A stretch of DNA of 15,560 bases, from contig DATJXI010000330.1 of NCBI GenBank assembly GCA_035500275.1, positions 1 to 15,560 on the forward strand. Direction: 5' to 3'. The notes under the pieces are model-generated. The model was not told the origin of the DNA and ran no database searches. It saw only the letters and a list, made by a program, of their open reading frames with translations. The position numbers and the translations under genes were made by a program. Origin of the DNA: Roseiarcus sp035500275. GTDB lineage: Bacteria > Pseudomonadota > Alphaproteobacteria > Rhizobiales > Beijerinckiaceae. This document shows positions 1 through 7,508 of the stretch, one piece after another. Within the stretch, counting starts at the first letter, position 1; the number at the start of each line of letters is the position of its first letter.

Positions 1-33
1 AGCAAAATACAACGGAGCTGGCTGTGATCCGCG

Positions 34-825
34 TCACACCGCGAATCGCCTCAGCCCCGCCGCGCCGAAGAACACAATGCCAGAGAGCGCAGTGATCCAG
101 AAGCTCGTCGGCCAGTCGGTGTAGAAGGCGAGCGTCAGTCCTCCCCAGGCTTCGGAGAGCGCAAGCGCGGCCGAGAGCGCGACCGCAACTGGAAGGCGCC
201 TCGTCAGGTTCGTCGCCGCGGCGGCCGGCCCGACCATGAGGGTGAAGACGAGCAGGACGCCGACAATCTGCGCGCATTCGGCGACCGCGACCGCGACGAT
301 GGCGAGAAAGACGGCCGAGACGAACCGCACCGGCACGCCGCGCGCCTCGGCGAGTTCCGGCTGGAGCGAAGCGAAGACGAGCGGCCGAAAGATCAGCGCG
401 AGCGCGAGCAGGGTCAGGACGGCGAGCCCCACCAGCGCGATGAGCGCCGAGGAATCGACGCCGAGCACGTTGCCGAAGAGAAGCGCCGCCGCCTGCGTCG
501 CGGCGGACGTGTAGAAATGCAGAAAGAGGAGCCCCAAGCCGAGCGCGAGCGAAAGCATCATGCCGATCGCGACATCGCGCTCGGCGAGTTTTTCGCCGAA
601 CAGGCCCATGCCGACCCCGGCGATGACCGTGAAGGCGACGAGGCCGGCCAAAGGCGAAAGACCAATAAGGATCGCCCCCGTCGCCCCGGTGAAGCCGACG
701 TGGGAGAGCGCGTGGCCGGCGAACACCTGGCCGCGCAGCACCAGGAAATAGCCGACGGTTCCCGCGACCGCCGCGGCGATCCCGGCCGCGGCGAAGGCGG
801 TCCGCATGAAATCGTATTCAAACAT
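34..825 (-). CDS. znuB: Zinc/metal ABC transporter permease, ZnuB-like
   Basis: This 263-residue, almost wholly hydrophobic protein matches the ABC-3 (ZnuB/TroC/MntB) permease family in length and layout. It forms the inner-membrane channel through which the metal captured by ZnuA is moved by ZnuC ATP hydrolysis. About seven to eight membrane segments are visible, beginning at residues 9-30. The short polar loop around residues 155-165 (LQPELAEARGVP) is where the family contacts the ATPase, and the following helix with AECAQIVGVLLVFTLMVGPAA is the family's most conserved stretch. The start is ATG at 825 with a weak GGAA upstream. It lies only 31 nt downstream of the cyclase gene (857-1939) and is split from znuC by that gene, an odd order for a znu operon. 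Zinc rather than manganese is inferred from the linked Zur-type regulator. Confidence 0.9.
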   Translation of the reverse strand: MFEYDFMRTAFAAAGIAAAVAGTVGYFLVLRGQVFAGHALSHVGFTGATGAILIGLSPLAGLVAFTVIAGVGMGLFGEKLAERDVAIGMMLSLALGLGLLFLHFYTSAATQAAALLFGNVLGVDSSALIALVGLAVLTLLALALIFRPLVFASLQPELAEARGVPVRFVSAVFLAIVAVAVAECAQIVGVLLVFTLMVGPAAAATNLTRRLPVAVALSAALALSEAWGGLTLAFYTDWPTSFWITALSGIVFFGAAGLRRFAV

Positions 826-856
826 GTAGTTCCAATTCTGCGGGTAGATGCGCCGT

Positions 857-1939
857 TCAAGCGTGTTCGCGCGCCCTGGCGGCCGGTGGCGTTTCAGCCG
901 GGCGCCCGGCTTCCGCCGCTCTCGTCAATGCGTAAAGGGCGAGATCGGCGCCCTTGCCGCGGAGCCGAAGGTCGCCGAGCGAGCGTTTGATGACGCCGGG
1001 CGGCAACCGGAGCCGATCAATCAGGTCCGCCGAGGCGAGCACACGTTCTCCAGTTTGCCTACAAAAGTCCTGGATGCGGGCTGCCGTGTTGACGGTGTCG
1101 CCGAGGAACACGATCTCCGTCTTGACCGACCCCATCTCGCCGGTGACCAGCGGACCGCAATGCAGCCCGGCGCGGAAATTGACGGCGGCGCCGAATTCGC
1201 GCCGGTATTCGTGGGCCTTGCGAGCGAGCGAGTCAAAGGCGTCGAAACAGGCTGTGACGCAGCGGGCCTGGGCGATCCCCTGCTCGAGCCTCCAGGTCGC
1301 GATCAGTTCGTCGCCGACGTAGCTGTAGATCTCGCCGCGCGCCGCCACGATCGGATCGGTAAGATCGGTGACGAACCGATTGAGCAGCCGATGAAAGGCG
1401 AGCGGGCCCAGCCGCTCCGCCAATCCGGTCGACCCTTCCATGTCGATGAACAACAGAACCCGCTCTTCCAGCCGGGGCCTGTGATAGCGGCCGGTGACAA
1501 AACTGAGAAGCACGTTCTGCCCGAGCAGCTTGTTGACCGCCATGATAAAGACAAAGACGAACGAGGCGGCAAGCGAGAACAGCACGTCGCCGCCTTCGAC
1601 GCCGCCCTCGTTCGGCGCCGGGAAAACCCACGCGCTGAACGAAAGGGCGGACACGATGACGATGAGATAGATGAGCGTCTTGACTGCGACATGCACCGGG
1701 AACGGAGCGCGCCGAAGCGGCGAACCAGCGACGTCCCACAAAAGGTAGACTTCGAGAGACGTCAGAATGCTCGCGATCAGCGCCCCGGTTAAGGCGCCGC
1801 GCGGCGCGCTGTACCATGCGAAATGCGCGAGGCCGTGCCTCGCGACGTCAAATTCGGCATAGACAGCGCCCACCGCCGCGCTGACCACGGTGATCCAGAG
1901 GATGATCCGGAGCTTTTCCGGCAGCTGGGAAATCGACAT
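857..1939 (-). CDS. Membrane-anchored class III adenylate/guanylate cyclase
   Basis: This 360-residue protein probably makes cyclic AMP (or cGMP) at the inner membrane. Four hydrophobic segments (about residues 11-28, 49-69, 86-106 and 118-136) are followed by a class III nucleotidyl cyclase catalytic domain (about 158-340). The two metal-binding aspartates are visible in FIDMEGST (D166) and YVGDELIATW (D210). The transition-state motif GDTVNTAAR (280-288) retains its Asn and Arg, so the enzyme looks active. The C-terminal 20 residues are Ala/Arg-rich and probably disordered. It lies inside the znu cluster, 111 nt after znuC and 31 nt before znuB. The 111-nt gap may hold its own promoter, though no convincing -35/-10 pair was found. 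The start ATG at 1939 has only a weak GAG-type ribosome site. Whether it makes cAMP or cGMP, and whether zinc is the signal, cannot be read from the sequence. Confidence 0.9.
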   Translation of the reverse strand: MSISQLPEKLRIILWITVVSAAVGAVYAEFDVARHGLAHFAWYSAPRGALTGALIASILTSLEVYLLWDVAGSPLRRAPFPVHVAVKTLIYLIVIVSALSFSAWVFPAPNEGGVEGGDVLFSLAASFVFVFIMAVNKLLGQNVLLSFVTGRYHRPRLEERVLLFIDMEGSTGLAERLGPLAFHRLLNRFVTDLTDPIVAARGEIYSYVGDELIATWRLEQGIAQARCVTACFDAFDSLARKAHEYRREFGAAVNFRAGLHCGPLVTGEMGSVKTEIVFLGDTVNTAARIQDFCRQTGERVLASADLIDRLRLPPGVIKRSLGDLRLRGKGADLALYALTRAAEAGRPAETPPAARAREHA

Positions 1940-2050
1940 GGCGGCAATCGCTCTTTGATATCGGCCAGAACAATCCTAACAGAAATGCGCACGCTCGCCG
2001 CAGCGTCATGAGCGCGCACCGCCGGCGAGAAACGAGATAATTTCGCGGCT

Positions 2051-2884
2051 TCAAACATGCGCGTCGTCGTGGTCGTGCGCATGCCCGCTGTGATCGTCGT
2101 GGCGATGCGCCTCGCGCTCGACGTCCACGTCGCCCGACATGACAAAGTATTTGTTCTTCACCCGCACGACCTCGATATCGGTCCCGTAGAGGCGGGAGAG
2201 CACCGGCCCGGTGACCACCTCCTCGACCGGTCCGATCACCGCCGCCCCCGCCCCGAGATAGAGCACCCGGTCAATGGCGTTGACGAGCGGGTTGAGCTCA
2301 TGGGCGCTGAACAGGACCGCAATCTTGAGTTCGTCGCAGATGCGGCGCGCGATCTCGACCACGTTCCTCTGATGCGCCGGGTCGAGCGAGATCAAGGGCT
2401 CGTCCAGAAGCAGGAGCCGCGGGCGGCCGATGAGCGCCTGACTCAAGAGCACGCGCTGGCGCTCGCCGCCCGACATCTCTCCGACCGACTGTCGGGCGAG
2501 CTTGCGCGCGCCGACTTCGTCGAGCGCCCAGTCGATCTCGCGCCGGGCCGCCTTGTCGAGAGGCGCGAAGCCGAAGCGCCGGCCGATCGCGGCGCTGGCG
2601 ACGAAATCCCAGCCGGTGAGCCGCTGCCCGGCCATTGCGCCGCGGTTCTGCGGCATGTAGCCGATGTCCGGGTTGCCGCGCCTGACCGGCCGATCGAAGA
2701 CGCGGATCGCCCCGGCCGCGGCGGGGACGAGGCCAAGGCCGGCGCGCATGAGCGTCGTCTTGCCGGCCCCGTTCGCGCCGAGCATGCCGACGAACTCGCC
2801 CTCGCGAATGGCGAAGCTCGCCGCCGAGAGGATGTCGCGGCGGCCGAGCCTGATCGTCACATTGTCGAAGCGAAGCGCGCTCAC
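2051..2884 (-). CDS. znuC: Zinc ABC transporter ATPase, ZnuC-like, with His-rich tail
   Basis: This is the ATPase subunit that powers metal import with ZnuB. It has a complete ABC core: Walker A GANGAGKTT (37-45), Q-loop at YMPQN (77-81), signature MSGGERQR (137-144), Walker B LLLLDEP (157-163) and switch His in SAHE (H195). I chose GTG at 2884 as start because it shares a G with the znuA stop (TAGTG), giving translational coupling and a 277-residue protein that begins right at the ABC fold (SALRFDNV). A TTG at 2938 in the same frame would add 18 residues inside znuA. The last 18 residues are a His/Asp-rich tail with seven histidines (H260-H276), likely a cytoplasmic zinc-binding extension. 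The downstream neighbour is a cyclase rather than znuB. Confidence 0.93.
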   Translation of the reverse strand: MSALRFDNVTIRLGRRDILSAASFAIREGEFVGMLGANGAGKTTLMRAGLGLVPAAAGAIRVFDRPVRRGNPDIGYMPQNRGAMAGQRLTGWDFVASAAIGRRFGFAPLDKAARREIDWALDEVGARKLARQSVGEMSGGERQRVLLSQALIGRPRLLLLDEPLISLDPAHQRNVVEIARRICDELKIAVLFSAHELNPLVNAIDRVLYLGAGAAVIGPVEEVVTGPVLSRLYGTDIEVVRVKNKYFVMSGDVDVEREAHRHDDHSGHAHDHDDAHV

Positions 2885-3750
2885 TAAGCCCCGCCGGAAA
2901 GGGCTTTGTCGAGCGCGTTGAGCTGACCCATCATCCAATCCTGGTAGGTCGAGCCCGGCGGCTCGGTCTCCGAGACGCCGATGACCGGGACTCTATTGTC
3001 CTTAGCCATCTGCACAAGATGCTGCACGGCGGGCTCGCTCGCCTGGGCGTTGTACATCATGGCCTTCACCTTGTGGCCCTTGAGGTCATTCTCGAAGGCC
3101 GCGACCTCGGACGGGGTCGGCTCGGCGTTGTTCATGATCGCGAGCGCATACTTCTCATTGTGCACTTTGAGGCCAATCAGCTTGGCCTGATAGCCGAACA
3201 CCGGCTCCGAGGCCGTGATCGGCTGGCCGGCGTAGGACTTGCGCATCGCCGTGATCTTGTCGTCGAGCGGCTTCAGCGAATCCACGAACTTCGCATAGCC
3301 TTCCTGGTAATCCGCCTTGTGCGCCGGATCGACCGCGATGAGATCGACGATGAGCGCCTTCCCGGCGGCTTTCATATAGGCAGGATCATACCAGAGATGC
3401 GGGTTGTCGCCGGCCTTGTGGCCGACGAGTTGCCCGACAACGATCTCCTTGCGGCCGGGGGCCCTGTCGGCCTGCAGAAGCTTTTCCATCCACGGGTCGT
3501 AGTCGACGCCATTGACGATGACGATCTGGGCGTCCTTGAGCGCTTTCGCGGTGGCTGGACTCGCCTCAAAGAGGTGTGGGTCCTGATCGGGGCTGTTGAG
3601 GATGCTGGTCACCGCGACATTCGCCCCGCCGATCTGGCTGGCGAGATCGCCGTAGAAATTCTCGGCCGCGACGATCTTGACCGGCGCGGCCCAGGCGGGC
3701 GCATTGAAGGCGGCGAGCGCCGCCGCGTAAAGGCAAAGCTTTCGGATCAT
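2884..3750 (-). CDS. znuA: Periplasmic zinc/metal-binding protein, ZnuA-like
   Basis: This 288-residue cluster A-I solute-binding protein captures divalent metal in the periplasm for ZnuBC. It has a Sec signal peptide (MIRK, hydrophobic core, cleavage likely after AWA near residue 21). Likely metal ligands are H59 (DPHLFE), H118 (NPHLWYD) and an acidic residue in SETEP (E261 or E263). The position that is usually the third His, before the conserved FGY, is Glu here (SEPVFGY, E182), and the His-rich loop typical of many ZnuA proteins is absent. ATG at 3750 is preceded by a good GGGGAGAG ribosome site. The predicted Zur box ends 36 nt upstream, so repression by zinc is expected. It is the first gene of the znu transcript and its stop overlaps the znuC start. 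A manganese or mixed specificity is possible given the altered ligand. Confidence 0.93.
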   Translation of the reverse strand: MIRKLCLYAAALAAFNAPAWAAPVKIVAAENFYGDLASQIGGANVAVTSILNSPDQDPHLFEASPATAKALKDAQIVIVNGVDYDPWMEKLLQADRAPGRKEIVVGQLVGHKAGDNPHLWYDPAYMKAAGKALIVDLIAVDPAHKADYQEGYAKFVDSLKPLDDKITAMRKSYAGQPITASEPVFGYQAKLIGLKVHNEKYALAIMNNAEPTPSEVAAFENDLKGHKVKAMMYNAQASEPAVQHLVQMAKDNRVPVIGVSETEPPGSTYQDWMMGQLNALDKALSGGA

Positions 3751-3785
3751 GGGTCTCTCCCCGTGCAGGCGAAGGCGTGAGTGTT

Positions 3786-3797
3786 ATGTTATAACAT
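3786..3797. promoter_or_regulatory. Putative Zur box between znuA and zur
   Basis: ATGTTATAACAT is a perfect 12-bp inverted repeat placed between the divergent znuA (start 3750) and zur (start 3866) genes. It closely resembles the core of known Zur operators of alphaproteobacteria and enterobacteria (ATGTTATA...). The palindrome contains TATAAC on both strands, a plausible -10 element for each promoter, so one bound dimer could control both genes. No convincing -35 hexamers were seen. Function is inferred from motif, position and neighbouring genes. Confidence 0.8.
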
Positions 3798-3865
3798 TAG
3801 TCGGCGCAAGCGGCATGAGCGACGCGCCGCGCACATTCTGGTAGGACAGGTCTTCGAGGAAGACG

Positions 3866-4354
3866 ATGATAAACGACTGCGGGTGCGAGCACGATCCCGC
3901 GACTTGGGCCGCCCGGGTCGAGTTCTCCTGCGCAAAGCAAGGCTTCCAGCTCACGCCGATGCGCCGCCGGGTCATGGACGTGTTCAGCGACAGCGACGCC
4001 CCGCTCGGGGCTTACGCGATCCTCGAGGAATTGTCGCGGCGCGGCGGCAAACAGGTGGCGCCGCCGAGCGTCTATCGCGCGCTCGAATTTTTCCTGGGCC
4101 ACGGCTTCGTCCACCGGATCGAGAGCCTCAACGCCTACGCGCCCTGCGAGCACCTTGGCCACGCCCATCACGGCATGCTGCTCATCTGCGAGACATGCGG
4201 CCGCAGCGAAGAGATCGAGGACTTGGAAGCGATGCGGGCCGTCGCGGCGACGGCCGCACGAGCCGGGTTCGGCCTCAGGCGCGTGATGATCGAGGCGAAC
4301 GGGGTCTGCCGCAGGTGCGCCGCCCGCGAGGCGCCGGCGGCGGCTGGGGCCTGA
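3866..4354 (+). CDS. zur: Fur-family zinc uptake regulator, Zur-like
   Basis: This 162-residue Fur-family repressor is expected to bind DNA when loaded with zinc and shut off znuABC. An N-terminal winged helix spans about residues 20-85 (LTPMRRRVMDVF, then the recognition region PPSVYRALEFF). The metal and dimerisation domain has CETC (C108, C111) and CRRC (C148, C151) for the structural zinc. The stretch NAYAPCEHLGHAHHG (89-103) has the Cys and clustered His seen in Zur rather than in iron-sensing Fur. The extra N-terminal residues C5, C7 and H9 are unusual. ATG at 3866 is preceded by GAGGAAG at a good distance. It diverges from znuA across the predicted operator, which supports Zur over Fur, Mur or PerR. 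It converges on the ligase gene downstream. Confidence 0.92.
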   Translation: MINDCGCEHDPATWAARVEFSCAKQGFQLTPMRRRVMDVFSDSDAPLGAYAILEELSRRGGKQVAPPSVYRALEFFLGHGFVHRIESLNAYAPCEHLGHAHHGMLLICETCGRSEEIEDLEAMRAVAATAARAGFGLRRVMIEANGVCRRCAAREAPAAAGA

Positions 4355-4379
4355 GAAGCAAAGGCGGCCGAGAGGTAAG

Positions 4380-4414
4380 AAGAGCCGGCCTTGTTGATCC
4401 AAGTCTGGCTCTTT
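4380..4414. terminator. Possible terminator between zur and the ligase gene
   Basis: The inverted repeat AAGAGCC (4380-4386) / GGCTCTT (4407-4413) contains an inner CTTG/CAAG pair in the 20-nt loop and is followed by a short, interrupted T run. It lies between convergent zur and the ligase gene, where a bidirectional terminator would be expected. The T tract is poor and the stem is interrupted, so this is tentative. The rest of the 128-nt gap between the two stop codons shows nothing else. Confidence 0.35.
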
Positions 4415-4482
4415 CGTGTCAGACGACTAAACCGCTCGCGAACTCCTGGTTTCGCTGAATGACGCCGCCGCGCCCAGCGCGC

Positions 4483-6222
4483 TTACCCAAACGGTTTCGC
4501 CGGCAGGAGCGCCCGCAAGCTATCGAGCGTGTCGGCTTCCACCACCGGCTTGTCGCGGCGCCAGCGCAGCATGCGGGGAAAGCGCACCGCGATCCCGCTG
4601 CGGTGGCGGTTGGAGGGCGCGATGCCCTCGAAGCCGAGTTCGATCACCTGGGTCGGCTGGACGCTGCGCACGGGGCCGAAGGTCTCGACCGTCGTGCGGC
4701 GGATGATGGCGTCCATCTCCCGCATCTCGGCGTCGGAGAGGCCGGAATAGGCCTTGGCGAAGGGGATGAGCTCGCGGCTGGGCGCTTCCTCCCCGGCGCT
4801 CCACACGGCGAAAGTGTAGTCGCTGTAAACGCCGGAGCGGCGCCCATGCCCGCGTTGGGCGTAGATGAGCACGGCGTCCACGCTCATCGGATCGAGCTTC
4901 CATTTCCACCAGACGTTGGTCCGGTCGCCGCCCTTGCGCCGGCCGACGCCATAGGCGCCCTCGCGCGCCTTCAGCATCAGGCCCTCGCGCCCGTGCGTTC
5001 GCGCCCGGCCGCGGATGGCGTCCAGCGCCTCCCAGTCCGACGCCGTCACCGTCGGGCTGACGCGCAGCGTCAGGCGCTCGCCCCGCGTCTTCGCCTCGGC
5101 GAGGACGTCTTCCGCGAGCCGCTCGAGCTTCGCGCGCCGCTCATGCTGCGGCTCGCCGCGGATGTCCTTCCCATCGAGTTCGAGGAGGTCGTAGACGATG
5201 AAGGCGACCGGCAGCTCTTTCAGGGTCTTGGCGCTGACCACCTTGCGTCCGAGCCGCTGCTGAAGGCTGGCGAAGGGCGCGAGGCCGTCGAGCGAGTTGG
5301 CGGACGTCTCGCCGGGAGGCGGAGTCATGACCACAAGCTCGCCGTCAAGCGTCGTGTGCGCCGGCAGCGCGCGCGCCAGCGGCTCGAGGTCGGGATAGGC
5401 GTCGGAAATGAGTTCGTCCCCCCGCGACCAGAGGCGCCAATTGTCCCCCCTCTTCACAAGTTGCGCCCGAATGCCGTCGAATTTCCATTCGATGATCCAG
5501 TCGCCAGGCGGACCCAGGGTCTCCGCCATCTCGACGACCGGGCGCTGCCAGGACTGGGCCAGATAGAAGGGATAGGGTCGCCCGGCGTCGAGCGCGGCGG
5601 CCTCCGCGTGCGCCACTTCCGCTGTGAGCGCCTGGAAATCCTCAGCAGTCGGCGTGCGTCGCGCCTGGGCGTAGCCGATCATGCGCTGCGCCATGCGGCT
5701 TTCCTCGATCCCTGCGACTTCGGCCAGCGCCTTCACCACCTGCAGGCGGGAAACGCCGACCCGGAGCTCGCTGGTGATGAGCTTGAAGAAGGCGAGGCGC
5801 TGGTCGGCCGGCAGTTCGTCGGCCCAGCGCTTGAGGCGCGCGTACCGCTCCTCTTCCTCGAGCGCGGGCATCGGCAGGAGGCGCTCGCGCATCCACGCCT
5901 CGAGCGAAATCTCGTCGCCCGCGACGCCGCCCTCGGGGAGCAGGAGCGCCAGCGTCTCGGCGAGATCGCCGACGCTGTGGTAGCACTCCTCGCACAGCCA
6001 CTCGGGATAGCCCGAGGCTTCAACGGCGAGGCGCCACATGAGGCGCGTCGGAACCGTCTGGCGCGGCTTGCCGCCGGCGAGGAAATAGACCATCCAGGCG
6101 GCGCTGGCCCATGTCCCCGGTTCCTTGCGCGCGGCCGCAAAGGCCTCGACCATCGCCGCCTGCTTGGCGCGGGTCGAGGTCGCCGAATCGAGGCGCCAGT
6201 AGAGGTCGGCGAAGGCTTTCAC
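4483..6222 (-). CDS. ATP-dependent DNA ligase (ligase/exonuclease repair module)
   Basis: This 579-residue ATP-dependent DNA ligase seals nicks during DNA repair. Its family is the bacterial LigB/'cisplatin damage response' type found alongside a beta-lactamase-fold exonuclease. An N-terminal helical DNA-binding domain (about 1-215) precedes the nucleotidyltransferase core: motif I EWKFDGIR with the adenylated K247, motif III TLDGEL (291-296), motif IV EGLMLK (413-418) and motif V WWKWK (438-442). An OB-fold domain follows, with RFPR (547-550) near the end. The frame stays open about 600 nt upstream into the exonuclease gene, but that extension is Arg/Ala/Pro-rich nonsense. The GTG at 6222 fits the family N-terminus (KAFADLYWRLD) and overlaps the exonuclease stop as GTGA, so the two are translationally coupled. 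Replicative ligation is normally done by NAD-dependent LigA, so this one is probably accessory. Confidence 0.94.
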   Translation of the reverse strand: MKAFADLYWRLDSATSTRAKQAAMVEAFAAARKEPGTWASAAWMVYFLAGGKPRQTVPTRLMWRLAVEASGYPEWLCEECYHSVGDLAETLALLLPEGGVAGDEISLEAWMRERLLPMPALEEEERYARLKRWADELPADQRLAFFKLITSELRVGVSRLQVVKALAEVAGIEESRMAQRMIGYAQARRTPTAEDFQALTAEVAHAEAAALDAGRPYPFYLAQSWQRPVVEMAETLGPPGDWIIEWKFDGIRAQLVKRGDNWRLWSRGDELISDAYPDLEPLARALPAHTTLDGELVVMTPPPGETSANSLDGLAPFASLQQRLGRKVVSAKTLKELPVAFIVYDLLELDGKDIRGEPQHERRAKLERLAEDVLAEAKTRGERLTLRVSPTVTASDWEALDAIRGRARTHGREGLMLKAREGAYGVGRRKGGDRTNVWWKWKLDPMSVDAVLIYAQRGHGRRSGVYSDYTFAVWSAGEEAPSRELIPFAKAYSGLSDAEMREMDAIIRRTTVETFGPVRSVQPTQVIELGFEGIAPSNRHRSGIAVRFPRMLRWRRDKPVVEADTLDSLRALLPAKPFG

Positions 6223-7250
6223 TGCGCCGCCTCCGCTTGCGCCGCCGGCTCGGCGGCTTCTATCGTCTCCTCTTCCTCGCCGTAGGCCGTCGCGTAGACG
6301 CGCGCGTCGAGGCCCTTCTCCTCGCGCAGGAAGCGCGCCAAGGGAGCGGCCGCCCCGTGGGTCGCGAAAACACGCGGCGCGCCGGTCGCTTCGATGGCGG
6401 AGAGGAGCCCCGGCCAATCGGCGTGGTCGGAGAGGGCGAAGCCGCGGTCGAGTCCGCGCCGCCGTCGATTGCCGCGCACCTGCATCCAGCCGCTCGCCAG
6501 CGCGTCGGAATAGTCGCCGAACCGCTTCGCCCATGGGCTCGCGGACGCCGACGGCGGCGCGAGAACGAGCGCGCGGCGGAGGTCCGCCTTGGGAATTTCG
6601 TCCGCCCTGCGCGTCGGCGGCAGGGCGACGCCCGCCTCGCGGTGAATCGCGTTCATCGCTGCGACCGCGCCGTGGCAGACGATGGGGCCGAGCCCCGAGT
6701 CGATATTCGCCAGCACCCGCTGGGCCTTGCCGAGCGCATAAGCGAAGAGGAGGCTCGCGCGGCCCGCGGCGGCGTTGTCCCGCCACCATGCGTTGATGGA
6801 GGCAAAAATCTCCGCCTGCGGGCGCCAACGATAGATCGGCAGCCCGAAGGTGGACTCAGTGATGAACGCATGGGCCCGCAAAAGCTCGAACGGCGGCGAA
6901 ACGCCGTCGCGCTCGAGCTTGTAGTCGCCGGAAGCGACCCACACTTCGCCCCGGTACGCCAAGCGGATCTGCGCCGAGCCGAGGATGTGGCCGGCGGGAT
7001 GGAACGAGATTTCGACGCCGTTGCGGTTGAGGGTTTCGCCATAGGCGGCCGTCTCGATCCGAACGTCGCCGAAGCGTTTCCTCAGGATCGGCGCGCTCGC
7101 CTCATGGCAGACGTAAAGGTCAGAGCCGAAGCGCGCGTGGTCGCCGTGCGCGTGAGTGATGAGCGCGCGGGGTACGGGGCGCCAGGGGTCGATGTAGAAA
7201 TCGCCGGCGGGGCAATAGAGGCCCCGGTCGATCGGGACGATAAGGTCCAT
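6219..7250 (-). CDS. DNA-ligase-associated exonuclease, metallo-beta-lactamase fold
   Basis: This 343-residue protein belongs to the metallo-beta-lactamase/beta-CASP nucleases related to mRNA 3'-processing factors and SNM1, in the branch annotated as DNA-ligase-associated exonuclease. Metal-binding motifs are visible: HAHGDH (33-38), the HPAGHILGSAQ stretch and SGDYK, followed by the ALSDHADW and ATHG stretches of the C-terminal part. It should trim DNA ends before ligation by the downstream ligase, whose start codon overlaps its stop by 4 nt. The start is ATG at 7250 with only a weak upstream ribosome site. The last 20 residues are Glu/Ala-rich and probably unstructured. The DEXH helicase and metallophosphoesterase often found with this pair are not in the window. 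Substrate polarity cannot be read from sequence. Confidence 0.92.
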   Translation of the reverse strand: MDLIVPIDRGLYCPAGDFYIDPWRPVPRALITHAHGDHARFGSDLYVCHEASAPILRKRFGDVRIETAAYGETLNRNGVEISFHPAGHILGSAQIRLAYRGEVWVASGDYKLERDGVSPPFELLRAHAFITESTFGLPIYRWRPQAEIFASINAWWRDNAAAGRASLLFAYALGKAQRVLANIDSGLGPIVCHGAVAAMNAIHREAGVALPPTRRADEIPKADLRRALVLAPPSASASPWAKRFGDYSDALASGWMQVRGNRRRRGLDRGFALSDHADWPGLLSAIEATGAPRVFATHGAAAPLARFLREEKGLDARVYATAYGEEEETIEAAEPAAQAEAAQ

Positions 7251-7317
7251 GCGGGCGCGAGGAATGGGATAACCCCTCGGATATGGGCGCTTTTAGCCAT
7301 TGGGGAACGCTTGAGCC

Positions 7318-7359
7318 TTGTCATTCCCGGCGGACCGATAGGTCCGACCCGGAGTCCAG
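7318..7359 (+). repeat. REP-like intergenic repeat, copy 1
   Basis: A 42-nt element begins TTGTCATTCCCGG and ends CGACCCGGAGTCCAG. It contains a perfect hairpin CGGACC-GATA-GGTCCG (7331-7346). It resembles the short palindromic intergenic repeats starting GTCATTCCCG that are common in alphaproteobacterial genomes. A related copy in opposite orientation lies at 9781-9821, on the other side of the DUF4157 gene. The remainder of the 258-nt gap 7251-7508 holds no gene I can support; promoter activity for the exonuclease operon is likely here but no clear hexamers were found. Confidence 0.7.
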
Positions 7360-7508
7360 TTTGAATAAATCGTGCGGTGACCCCGTGAATGCCAATTACA
7401 GCCATACTACGTCGCAGGTTACTTTCCCCCAGACTGGGAGCCTTTTGCATTGCACTCACTGCCGCTGTTAGCGGCCGGCGATCGGCAGCGGCGCGAAATG
7501 CTCACGGA

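Noticed and set aside
848..1792. Long plus-strand open frame of 314 codons opposite the cyclase gene
   Set aside because: It is the antisense shadow of a clear cyclase; the translation is charged low-complexity sequence with no domain or ribosome site.
3815..3844. Nine-codon open frame (MSDAPRTFW) in the zur leader, in frame with zur and ended by TAG
   Set aside because: No ribosome site precedes it and no codon run or hairpins suggest attenuation; zur has its own good site at 3856-3862.
4459..6285. Plus-strand open frame of 608 codons opposite the DNA ligase
   Set aside because: It mirrors the third-position GC bias of the ligase gene, whose motifs I to V are unambiguous on the minus strand.
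6223..6828. In-frame upstream extension of the ligase by 202 codons
   Set aside because: The added residues are Arg/Ala/Pro-rich, lie inside the exonuclease gene and have no family match; GTG at 6222 coupled by GTGA is the better start.
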